From Candidatus Omnitrophota bacterium (GTDB lineage Bacteria; Omnitrophota; Gorgyraeia; Duberdicusellales; 4484-171), in the NCBI GenBank assembly GCA_028692655.1, contig JAQUWY010000011.1:1-48527 (forward strand): 48,527 nucleotides of DNA. The letters run 5' to 3'. Within the stretch, counting starts at the first letter, position 1, and each line of letters starts with the position of its first letter. Made by a program: the position numbers and the translations under genes. Below are positions 16,441 through 23,955 of this stretch, piece by piece. The notes under the pieces are model-generated. The model did no database searches. It was not told the origin of the DNA and saw only the letters and a program-made list of their open reading frames with translations.

Positions 16441-16460
16441 CCTGTCTATTGATAGGCAGG
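16441..16460 (+). repeat. Hairpin related to the REP-like palindrome
   Basis: CCTGTCTA-TTGA-TAGGCAGG forms an 8-bp stem with one G-T pair. It starts on the base after the MEMO-AMMECR1 stop codon and ends shortly before the rhomboid start. The arms match the palindrome at 8889-8908 apart from the loop. No U tract follows, so it may modulate message stability or translation rather than terminate. Confidence 0.6.
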
Positions 16461-16476
16461 TATTCTGTTGAAAATT

Positions 16477-17244
16477 ATGACCAAAAGTGTCAAAGTTTTA
16501 ATTATCATTAACATAGCAATATTCTTTTTGGCCAATATTCTGCCTGGTTTTGGCTGGGCCAGACTGTTCGGGCTGGTGCCGGCGGTGGTATTTTCTCATT
16601 TAAGGCTTTGGCAGATTGTGACTTATATGTTTTTACATATAGGTTTATGGCACTTGGTGTTGAATATGCTTATGCTTTGGTTTTTTGGACCGGCGATAGA
16701 AACTGCTTGGGGCCGGCAGAGATTTGTTGCATACTACTTATTTACAGGTATTGTTGCCGGATTCTGCAGTTTTTTGGTTTCCCCGGGTTCTTACATTCCG
16801 GTGATAGGGGCTTCCGGAGCAATATTCGGTCTTTTAACAGCTTATGCCTTTATGTTTCCGGAAGCTACAGTTGTACTTTTTTTTATTTTTCCGATGAAAA
16901 TGCACCAGGCTGTATTTATTCTTGCCGGTATAAATCTTCTGGGAGCTGTGTCTAATTCCGGTTCAGGTATAGCTTACATTGCTCACTTAGGCGGGGCTTT
17001 AGCGGGGTATCTGTATATGAAAAACCAACGGCTTAGGGATTTTGTATGCTTTTTCTGTCCTCAGGCATTAGGAGAGCATTATGCCCAGGTTCAAAGGCGT
17101 AAAAAGGGACGCGATACTGCTAACCTTAATAAGGAAGTTGACAGGATCCTTGATAAAATATCAAAGCAGGGTATTGACAGTTTAAGCCGAGGAGAACGTA
17201 TTATTTTGGAGCGCAAGAGCCGTGATTCTTTTAGGGAGAAATAA
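16477..17244 (+). CDS. Rhomboid family intramembrane serine protease
   Basis: Cuts transmembrane substrates within the lipid bilayer. About six membrane helices are evident in the first 190 residues. The catalytic motif GASGAIFG (nucleophile near residue 113 from ATG 16477) and the partner His in YIAHLGGALAGY (near 170) form the Ser-His dyad, and WHLVLNML holds the conserved His/Asn of helix 2. The soluble tail (about 200-255, KEVDRILDKISKQGIDSLSRGERIILE) resembles the short C-terminal domain found in many bacterial rhomboids. A TTG at 16468 is an alternative start. The gene closes the operon and is followed by an intrinsic terminator. Confidence 0.88.
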   Translation: MTKSVKVLIIINIAIFFLANILPGFGWARLFGLVPAVVFSHLRLWQIVTYMFLHIGLWHLVLNMLMLWFFGPAIETAWGRQRFVAYYLFTGIVAGFCSFLVSPGSYIPVIGASGAIFGLLTAYAFMFPEATVVLFFIFPMKMHQAVFILAGINLLGAVSNSGSGIAYIAHLGGALAGYLYMKNQRLRDFVCFFCPQALGEHYAQVQRRKKGRDTANLNKEVDRILDKISKQGIDSLSRGERIILERKSRDSFREK

Positions 17245-17253
17245 GCATTCCTT

Positions 17254-17283
17254 AAAAAGCCCTTTATTCCAAAGGGGCTTTTC
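17254..17283 (+). terminator. Intrinsic terminator after the rhomboid gene
   Basis: AAAAAGCCC and GGGGCTTTTCC pair around a TTTATTCCAAA loop region. The GC-rich stem followed by a T-rich run, just after the rhomboid stop and before the marR promoter, is a typical rho-independent terminator. Confidence 0.7.
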
Positions 17284-17300
17284 CAATAATATAAAATAAC

Positions 17301-17330
17301 TTGACACTTGAGTATGTTTTAAGGTATACT
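17301..17330 (+). promoter_or_regulatory. Promoter of the marR-efflux operon
   Basis: TTGACA (17301-17306), 18-nt spacer, TATACT (17325-17330). It is a near-consensus promoter placed between the rhomboid terminator and marR. Confidence 0.75.
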
Positions 17331-17337
17331 TCTATTA

Positions 17338-17359
17338 GTTAATAGTTAACTTGATTAAC
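17338..17359. promoter_or_regulatory. Likely MarR autoregulatory operator
   Basis: GTTAA-TAG-TTAAC (17338-17350) is a palindrome, and a further half-site ATTAAC lies at 17354-17359. It covers the expected transcription start just downstream of the -10 box. MarR proteins commonly bind such AT-rich palindromes at their own promoters. Confidence 0.55.
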
Positions 17360-17376
17360 ATTTAAGGAGGTTAAGC

Positions 17377-17844
17377 ATGTCTCCAGAGAATGATATTTCT
17401 TCTTTTTCCCAGGAAATGATTCGGAATATGTCCAATCTTGTGCGTTTTGCCCATTCAGAATTTAACCGGGCTTCCGATGTCTTAATTAAGGGAACTATGA
17501 CTTTACCGCAGTTCTTTGTCCTAAAGACTTTAGATTCTGGCAAGTCTTTAAAAATGAAGGATATTGCCAGAAACTTGCATATAAGCCTTCCGGCGGTTAC
17601 AGGTTTTACCAATAAGCTGGTTAAGATGAATATGCTCAAAAGAACTTATGATAAAAAAGACCGTCGTGTAATCCACATGGTTCTTACTGATTTAGGCAAA
17701 AAAACTCTGGCTTCCATAGAGGAGAGCCGTAAAAAATTTATTGAAAAGATTTTTGGCAGGCTCTCGAATGAAGAAAGGGCAACTTATTTAAAAATTATGC
17801 ACAAAGTAACCAGAGATTTATACAGTGAAGATGTCAAAAAGTGA
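17377..17844 (+). CDS. MarR family transcriptional regulator
   Basis: A 155-residue winged-helix regulator of the size typical for MarR proteins. Residues about 45-110 hold the DNA-binding part: LPQFFVLKTLDSGKSLKMKDIARNLHISLPAVTGFTNKLVKMNMLKR followed by the wing DKKDRRVIHMVLTDLG. The N- and C-terminal helices would form the dimer interface that senses a ligand. Strong ribosome binding site (AAGGAGG). It is the first gene of an efflux operon and overlaps the TolC gene, so it very likely represses its own operon through the palindrome at 17338-17359 and is released by a pumped compound. The inducer cannot be told. Confidence 0.9.
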   Translation: MSPENDISSFSQEMIRNMSNLVRFAHSEFNRASDVLIKGTMTLPQFFVLKTLDSGKSLKMKDIARNLHISLPAVTGFTNKLVKMNMLKRTYDKKDRRVIHMVLTDLGKKTLASIEESRKKFIEKIFGRLSNEERATYLKIMHKVTRDLYSEDVKK

Positions 17845-19414
17845 TTATCGTTACAATTCATTAAATTTTTTATTAATAGGTTTGGCTGCAGGCTGGCTTT
17901 TGATTTATGTGTTTGCGAGCCAAGCGTCAGCTGAAGACCCTTTTAAGGCTCCTGAGCCTTCTTTTAATAAAGAGGATTTCATTGAATCAGCTAAGCGGGA
18001 AAAAATATTAAAAATCGGTTTGGTGGATTGTGTGGTTTACGCTTTACAGAAAAACCCGGAAGTGAAGATAGCAAAAATCGCACCGGTAATCGGGCTTGAT
18101 GATAAGAGAATAGCCGAGGCTGAATTTGAGCCGACATTCAAGATAGACGCTTCAGTAGATGATACGAAGGAGCAGGCTAATTCAACGGTTTTTGCCAGCG
18201 GCGTAAGTACTTCTCGCAGTACAGGGGTCAGTGCCGGGGTGGAAGGTAAGCTTATCACCGGCACCAAATATAATCTTGACTATTATAGCCTAAAGCATAA
18301 AAGCAATTATCCTACGCAAGTAATCAATCCCTACCATTCTTCGGAAGCTGTTATAACTTTAACCCAGCCTCTGTTTAGAGGGGCAGGGGTTTTTGTTAAC
18401 CGGGCAGAGATAGTTATAGCTTCTAATAACCAGGCTCGCAGTGAAGAAGAACTTTTCGATATAGCCATGGACACTGTAGTTAATGCCAAGATAGCTTACT
18501 ATGACCTGGCTTTCTACCGGGAAAGATACAGGATAGCCAAGATTTTTCTGGAGTGGACGCAGAAGCTTTTAGAAATTAACAAGGCCCGTTACGCTAAAGG
18601 ATTGGTAAGTTCGGTGGATGTGCTGGAAGTGGAAAGTTCTGTGGCCGAGCGCGAAAAAGAGCTTATTGATTATGAAGCAAAAGTAGAAAGAGCTGAGGAT
18701 GTCTTGAAATATGTTACTAACATAGTAGAGGACCCCAAGCTTTGGAATGCTCGTATAGAGCTTATGGATGTTCCGGAGTTTAGGACAGAAGAAGTTGAGC
18801 TGGTCCAGAGCCTTGTGAATGCGTTTCAATACCGTCCGGATTATATATCTAAACAAATAGAACTGAAGAACAAAAACATCAGGGTTAAAGTTGCTAAAAA
18901 TACTTTACTGCCTACTGTGGATGTAATAGGAAGTTTTGGTTTGAATGGCTTAGGGGAAAATTATCAGAAAGGAATCCGGGAAATGGATGATGGTGACTAC
19001 AGAGATTGGAGCCTGGGGGTAAAAATTGAAATACCCTGGGGCGGGGAGGAAAGGGCAGATTATGATAAAAAGAAGCTTGAGAGAGCCCGGGCCATACTTG
19101 AATTCAAACGACTGGAGCAGAAAATAATTCTTGATATTCGGGATAAAGTCAGGGACGTCAAAGTTCAACATCGCCAGGTAGGGGCTTCAAAAGTAGCTCA
19201 GGATAGTGAGACCCAAAACTACGATGCTCAAAGTAAGCGTTACGCAGCTGGTTACGTGAGTACTCACGATTTACTTGATTACCGGTTTAATCTGGCCAGC
19301 GCAGAGTTAGACTATGTAAAAGCTATCATTGACTATAATATTGATTTAGTTAGACTAGAGAGAGCTCAAGGTTTAACTTTAGTTAAGAATGGAATAGCTA
19401 TGGAGGAAGAATGA
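17831..19414 (+). CDS. TolC family outer-membrane efflux protein
   Basis: Forms the outer-membrane channel and periplasmic tunnel of a tripartite pump. About 527 residues from ATG 17831 (a GTG at 17825 is possible). A signal peptide ends near residue 35 (VFASQASAED). The two internally related outer-membrane efflux repeats are visible as long helical stretches: about 190-300 (ARYAKGLVSSVDVLEVESSVAERE) and 400-510 (SKRYAAGYVSTHDLLDYRFNLASAELDYVKAIIDYN). These contain the typical Y-x-x-G-x-x-S/T motif. The start overlaps the end of marR, so the genes are translationally coupled; the stop overlaps the adaptor start in ATGA. Confidence 0.9.
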   Translation: MSKSDYRYNSLNFLLIGLAAGWLLIYVFASQASAEDPFKAPEPSFNKEDFIESAKREKILKIGLVDCVVYALQKNPEVKIAKIAPVIGLDDKRIAEAEFEPTFKIDASVDDTKEQANSTVFASGVSTSRSTGVSAGVEGKLITGTKYNLDYYSLKHKSNYPTQVINPYHSSEAVITLTQPLFRGAGVFVNRAEIVIASNNQARSEEELFDIAMDTVVNAKIAYYDLAFYRERYRIAKIFLEWTQKLLEINKARYAKGLVSSVDVLEVESSVAEREKELIDYEAKVERAEDVLKYVTNIVEDPKLWNARIELMDVPEFRTEEVELVQSLVNAFQYRPDYISKQIELKNKNIRVKVAKNTLLPTVDVIGSFGLNGLGENYQKGIREMDDGDYRDWSLGVKIEIPWGGEERADYDKKKLERARAILEFKRLEQKIILDIRDKVRDVKVQHRQVGASKVAQDSETQNYDAQSKRYAAGYVSTHDLLDYRFNLASAELDYVKAIIDYNIDLVRLERAQGLTLVKNGIAMEEE

Positions 19415-20358
19415 GTTTATTAAAAAATATACCTGTTTTTAACCGGCGCTTGAATTTTGTTTTTACTGCTTTAGCTTTAAGTATGTCTTTTTTCCTTGCC
19501 GGATGTAATCCTAAGCAAAAGACTGTCGAGGATAGTGTTTTTGCGGTAGCGGTGAGCCCGGTTGTTTTGGACGAAATCCAGGAAACACTTGACTATGCCG
19601 GAAGCGTCCGGGCAAAAGAGGAGGCTTTAGTATATCCTAAGACCAGCGGTAAAATAATGGAAAAAATAAAAGAAGAAGGAAACTCTGTAGAAAAAGGCGA
19701 AGTTATGGGCTATATTGACAGAGACGAAATAGGGTTTACATTTGAGAAAGCCCCTATAGAAAGCCCTTTGAGAGGCATAGTGGGGAGAGTTTACGTAGAT
19801 CAAGGGGTGCAAGTTACGCCTCAGACCCCAATAGCTTTGGTTGTGGATATGGATAGTGTGGAAGTCGATTTGAATATTCCGGAAAAATATTTTCCCAGAG
19901 TATCCATGGGGCAGAAAGCAGTAATTAAGGTAGATGCTTACCCCGATGCCGAGTTTTCGGGAAGAGTTTCTAAAATAAGCCCGGTTGTGGATACTGAAAC
20001 TCGTACGGCCCCTATAGAAATCACTATTTCGAATATTGATCACCGCTTGCATTCAGGAATGTTTGCCAGGATTAAACTTATCCTGAGTGAGCATGAGAGG
20101 GTTCCGGTAGTATTAAAGGAGTCGGTTCTGGGCCGGGGTACGGATACCTACGTATATGTTGTTTCTTCGCAAAAAGACTCTTCCGGCAAGGCCAATATCA
20201 TCCAGAGGAAAAATATAAAAATAGGGATTAAGGATGGTTCTTACTATGAAGTTACCGAAGGCCTTAAAGAAGGAGACTTGACAGTAGTTGCCGGACAAAA
20301 TAGGCTTTATGAAGGTGCTTTAGCAAAAGTACAAGAAACGAGAGGTATAGAAAGATGA
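19411..20358 (+). CDS. RND efflux periplasmic adaptor (membrane fusion lipoprotein)
   Basis: Links the inner-membrane RND pump with the TolC channel. The 315-residue protein has a long signal and lipobox FLAGC (Cys32), so it is lipid-anchored. The lipoyl-like half-motifs VYPKTSGKIMEKIKEEGNSVEKGEVMGYID (72-101) and APIESPLRGIVGRVYVDQGVQV (about 113-134) flank a very short hairpin of only about a dozen residues; AcrA-type adaptors have a longer one. The beta-barrel (PEKYFPRVSMGQKAVIKVDAYPDAEFSG) and membrane-proximal parts follow. It overlaps tolC and the RND gene by ATGA at both ends. Confidence 0.88.
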   Translation: MSLLKNIPVFNRRLNFVFTALALSMSFFLAGCNPKQKTVEDSVFAVAVSPVVLDEIQETLDYAGSVRAKEEALVYPKTSGKIMEKIKEEGNSVEKGEVMGYIDRDEIGFTFEKAPIESPLRGIVGRVYVDQGVQVTPQTPIALVVDMDSVEVDLNIPEKYFPRVSMGQKAVIKVDAYPDAEFSGRVSKISPVVDTETRTAPIEITISNIDHRLHSGMFARIKLILSEHERVPVVLKESVLGRGTDTYVYVVSSQKDSSGKANIIQRKNIKIGIKDGSYYEVTEGLKEGDLTVVAGQNRLYEGALAKVQETRGIER

Positions 20359-23300
20359 ATTTTCCTGAATTCGGTGTAAAGCGTCCGATAACAAGCTTAA
20401 TGATATTCTTAGGTATTATAGTAGTTGCTCTGTATAGCTTGTCAAAACTGGGTATAGATAATATGCCGGAGATAGAGCCACCGGTAATTTCAGTTATAGC
20501 TACGTACCCGGGCGCAAGCCCTGAAGATGTTGAAACGAAAGTTGTTGAGCCTTTGGAGAACCAGTTAGGTTCTACTCCCGGATTAGATAAGATAACCGCC
20601 CGTTGTCTTGAAGGTATCGGAGTTATTTCGCTTAAATTTAACTGGGGTACCAATCTTGATGAGGCTTCCAATGATGTTCGTGACCGCATTGATTTAACCA
20701 AGCGGTATCTGCCGGATATACCCGATGAAATGGATAACCCTATAATTTTTAAATTCAATTCGGCTATGATACCGATTGTTTTTATGAGCGCTACAGCCAC
20801 GGATTCTTATCCCAATCTTTACGATATCATTGACAAAAAGATTATAGACCAGCTTAAGCAGGTTTCTGGAGTGGGTACCATTCAGATTTATGGAGGCTTG
20901 GAACGCCAGATTAATATCTGGATAGACAGGGATAAACTGCAGGGCTATGGTTTTTCTATTATGGATGTTAAGAGTACCCTGGCCAAAGAGAATGTAACCC
21001 AGCCCGCCGGCAGCATCAAATCCGGTTTAACCGACTATTTAGTGCGTATTCCCGGTGAATTTGCTAATCCGGAGGAGATAAAAACTGTTATTTTAGGGAC
21101 ACGAGAAGGTAAACTGATTTATCTGAAGGATGTCGCTAGGATTGAAGACAGTCATAAAGAGGTAAAAAGCATTGTCAGAAACGACCGTAAAATGGGCCTT
21201 GTGTTTTTTGTCCAGAAACAGACCGGAACCAATACTGTTCAAGTCGCAGATAGGGTTAAGAGAAAGCTTGAGAGTTTAAAGAAAACTCTCCCTTCAGATG
21301 TTGAAGTGAATGTTGCCATGGATAATTCCGAAGATATTATAACTACGCTTAAGACATTGGCTTCTACTGTTTGGATAAGCATGATTCTGGTTATTTTTGT
21401 TATCTGGTTTTTCCTGCGCCAATTTAAGCCTAGCTTTATTATTGCTCTTTCGATACCTTTTTCCTTAATGATAGCCTTTATATATCTTTTTATGGCCGGT
21501 AAAACCATAAATGTTATAAGCCTATCTTCTATTGTTATAGCTTTGGGGATGGTTGTGGACGCGGCAATCGTAGTAGTGGATAACATTTTCAGCCGCTTGG
21601 AGCGTAAAGAACGGCCCAAAGAAGCGGCGGTTTTCGGAACCACCGAAGTATTTGCTGCCATAGCAGCCTCTACTTTGACTACAGTGGTAGTATTCGCGCC
21701 GCTTATGTTTGTTAAAGGAGTAGTAGGAATTATATTTGGAGAGCTTGCGGCAGTAGTTATTATTACTCTGCTGGGATCCCTTTTTACGGCTACTACTTTT
21801 ACTCCTATGCTTTGTTCAAAGTGGCTGAGTATAAAAAATGTTGAAGGTTCGCACCGCAGCGCATTCATGAAAACGATATATGATTTTTCGGAAAAAGGCT
21901 TAAAGGGACTAGAAGAGTTTTATTCGCGGCTTCTAGAGCGTTGCCTACGTCATAAAAGGACGGTAATCGTCGGGTTTGCCGCAATGTTCGTGGGGAGTTT
22001 ATTTTTAATGCCTTTTGTAGGCAATGAATTTTCTCCCGACGAAGATACGGGAGATATCTCAATCAATATCTCTTTGCCTATCGGCACAAGAATTGAGGAG
22101 ACAGATAGGGTAGCTTCTAAGCTTGAAGAAATATACCAGGAGCAGATTAAGCCTCAAGAAAAACGGATGTCATTTGTACGCAGCGGTTCAGCCATGGGCA
22201 TGAGCTCAGCCTTTGGGGCCAGTTCCGGAACACACATAATTGACTCACGGATAAAGTTGGTACCTAAAGATAAAAGGAACCGTTCAGTCAAAGATATCGC
22301 ACAAAATATACGTAAAGCGTTAAAAAATATACCGGGTATAGACAAGATGGGTATAAACACCGGAGATTCTATGGGTAGAATTATATCCGGAGGCGGCGGC
22401 AAGGCAATTGAAGTCGAGATCATAGGAAACTCTTTTGAAGATACCGGGATTTTGGCGGAGAAAATAAAGGGGATTATGAAAAAAATACCCGGGGCTGTTG
22501 ATGCCAGCATTTCTCGTGAATTAAACCGGCCGGAATTGATAGCAGAAGTAGACAGGGTTAAAGCTTCATCTTTGGGGCTTGATATGAACACTATAGCCAA
22601 CAGCATAAAATCTTATATTGAAGGAACAACCGCCACTAAATACCGCGAAGCAGGCGATACTTATGATATATATGTGCGCCTTGAAGAAGGCTTTAGAACT
22701 AAACCCGAAGATATAGAAAACATATTTATCGTTTCGCCTTTTACAGATAAACAGATAAGAATAAGTAATATAGCCAATGTCAGGGAAGCTTTTGGGCCTC
22801 AGGAAATATCACGTAAAAACAGGGAAAGAGTAGTAAAGGTCGAATGTAATACTTATAAACGTTCTACCGGAAAAGTAGCAGAAGATATCAAGGAAAAAAT
22901 TGATGAACTTGTCATCCCTGAAGGAATCAGCGTAGAGCTCGGCGGCCAGGCCGAAGAACAGCAGGATGCGTTTCGCGATTTGTTTATGCTTTTAATATTG
23001 GGAATAGTTTTGGTATATATGGTTATGGCTGCCCAATTCGAGTCTTTGCTGGACCCTTTCATAGTCATGTTTGCCATACCTTTTACTTTTACCGGAGTAA
23101 TAATTGCCTTTATCTTGACTAATACGACCTTAAGTGTCATATCCTTTCTGGGTATCGTTATGCTTATGGGAATAGTTGTGAATAATGCTATTGTTTTGAT
23201 AAGCTACATAAACATATTAAGAGCCAGGGAGTATTCGATGGTTGATGCGGTTACTCAGGGTGGAAAAGCGAGGCTGCGGCCGGTTCTTATGACTACTCTT

Positions 23301-23486
23301 ACTACTATTTTTGCAATGCTTCCCTTAGCACTATCTCAGGGTGTGGGTTCAGAAACCTGGCAGCCTTTAGGAATAACTATGATTGGCGGCTTAAGTGTAT
23401 CGTCTCTTGTAACGCTTTTATTTGTTCCAACGATGTATGCTGTATTTGAATCTCGGGTAAAGAAAAACGGCAAAATAAAAGTTTAA
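20355..23486 (+). CDS. RND efflux transporter permease (HAE1-like)
   Basis: The energised inner-membrane pump of the system, 1043 residues, with the 12-helix architecture and two large periplasmic loops of AcrB-type proteins. The N-terminal FPEFGVKRPITSLMIFLGIIVVALYSLSKLGIDNMPEIEPPVISV and the porter-domain YPGASPEDVETKVVEPLE are family hallmarks. In helix 4 the sequence is GMVVDAAIVVVDN, so the first Asp of the AcrB pair (D407) is kept but the second (D408) is Ala. In helix 10 AcrB Lys940 is replaced in GIVVNNAIVLISYIN. This single-Asp pattern is known from other RND branches, so it argues for a non-AcrB subgroup rather than inactivity. The substrate is unknown. Overlaps the adaptor gene by ATGA. 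Confidence 0.93.
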   Translation: MNFPEFGVKRPITSLMIFLGIIVVALYSLSKLGIDNMPEIEPPVISVIATYPGASPEDVETKVVEPLENQLGSTPGLDKITARCLEGIGVISLKFNWGTNLDEASNDVRDRIDLTKRYLPDIPDEMDNPIIFKFNSAMIPIVFMSATATDSYPNLYDIIDKKIIDQLKQVSGVGTIQIYGGLERQINIWIDRDKLQGYGFSIMDVKSTLAKENVTQPAGSIKSGLTDYLVRIPGEFANPEEIKTVILGTREGKLIYLKDVARIEDSHKEVKSIVRNDRKMGLVFFVQKQTGTNTVQVADRVKRKLESLKKTLPSDVEVNVAMDNSEDIITTLKTLASTVWISMILVIFVIWFFLRQFKPSFIIALSIPFSLMIAFIYLFMAGKTINVISLSSIVIALGMVVDAAIVVVDNIFSRLERKERPKEAAVFGTTEVFAAIAASTLTTVVVFAPLMFVKGVVGIIFGELAAVVIITLLGSLFTATTFTPMLCSKWLSIKNVEGSHRSAFMKTIYDFSEKGLKGLEEFYSRLLERCLRHKRTVIVGFAAMFVGSLFLMPFVGNEFSPDEDTGDISINISLPIGTRIEETDRVASKLEEIYQEQIKPQEKRMSFVRSGSAMGMSSAFGASSGTHIIDSRIKLVPKDKRNRSVKDIAQNIRKALKNIPGIDKMGINTGDSMGRIISGGGGKAIEVEIIGNSFEDTGILAEKIKGIMKKIPGAVDASISRELNRPELIAEVDRVKASSLGLDMNTIANSIKSYIEGTTATKYREAGDTYDIYVRLEEGFRTKPEDIENIFIVSPFTDKQIRISNIANVREAFGPQEISRKNRERVVKVECNTYKRSTGKVAEDIKEKIDELVIPEGISVELGGQAEEQQDAFRDLFMLLILGIVLVYMVMAAQFESLLDPFIVMFAIPFTFTGVIIAFILTNTTLSVISFLGIVMLMGIVVNNAIVLISYINILRAREYSMVDAVTQGGKARLRPVLMTTLTTIFAMLPLALSQGVGSETWQPLGITMIGGLSVSSLVTLLFVPTMYAVFESRVKKNGKIKV

Positions 23487-23518
23487 TTTCTAAGGTTAGC
23501 TATTTGATCGGGGGGTAT

Positions 23519-23824
23519 ATGGAAAAAGAAATGATGATGGTTATGATTGTCTATAATGAGGCCGTGGATACTGAAGTAATGGAAGCCCTGTCTCATTGCC
23601 AGGTAAAATATTACACTAAGATAAAAGATGTCTTCGGCAAGGGGGAGATTTCCGGAACGCACCTGGGTACTGACATCTGGCCTGGAAAAAATAGCATTAT
23701 GTATGCTGCCTGCACTCTTCAAGAAAGCTCTAAACTTTTAGATTGCGTTAGAGCTTTGCGTAACAGTATAGGCAAAGAAGGCATTAAGGCTTTTTCCTGG
23801 AAATTGCAAGATATGACCGTTTGA
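23519..23824 (+). CDS. Small PII/DUF3240-like protein at the end of the efflux operon
   Basis: A 101-residue protein from ATG 23519, chosen because GGGGGG stands at Shine-Dalgarno distance; a TTG at 23504 in frame would include it. The pattern of alternating strands and helices (MMVMIVYNEAVDTEVMEALSHCQVKYYTKI, then VFGKGEISGTHLGTDIWPG, then NSIMYAACTL) resembles the ferredoxin-like fold of PII and DUF3240 proteins that accompany RND pumps. The glycine-rich loop is where PII proteins bind nucleotides. No Tyr51-type uridylylation site was identified. Only 32 bp separate it from the RND stop, so it is likely co-transcribed and may tune the pump. Family call is moderate. Confidence 0.6.
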   Translation: MEKEMMMVMIVYNEAVDTEVMEALSHCQVKYYTKIKDVFGKGEISGTHLGTDIWPGKNSIMYAACTLQESSKLLDCVRALRNSIGKEGIKAFSWKLQDMTV

Positions 23825-23904
23825 TATTGGCCAGCCTTTAACTATTATCCAAGTACATTTTGTAAAAAATTTCCTGCCGTTGCCTGTTTAGGGCGATGAT
23901 AAAA

Positions 23905-23932
23905 TTGCATTTTGACGGCCTTGGTGTATAAT
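23905..23932 (+). promoter_or_regulatory. Promoter of the ABC-F gene
   Basis: TTGCAT (23905-23910), a 16-nt spacer and a perfect TATAAT (23927-23932). The start near 23939 gives a leader of under 20 nt before ATG 23956, with AGGAT as a weak ribosome binding site. Confidence 0.55.
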
Positions 23933-23955
23933 TTCAATAACAGACAGGATGATTT

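Noticed and set aside
20264-20800. 178-codon antisense frame across the adaptor/RND junction
   Set aside because: Overlaps two well-supported genes on the other strand with no ribosome binding site or recognisable domain.
21239-21868. 209-codon open frame opposite the RND pump gene
   Set aside because: It is antisense to a highly conserved membrane protein, rich in Ser/Thr/Ile from complement codons, and has no independent support.
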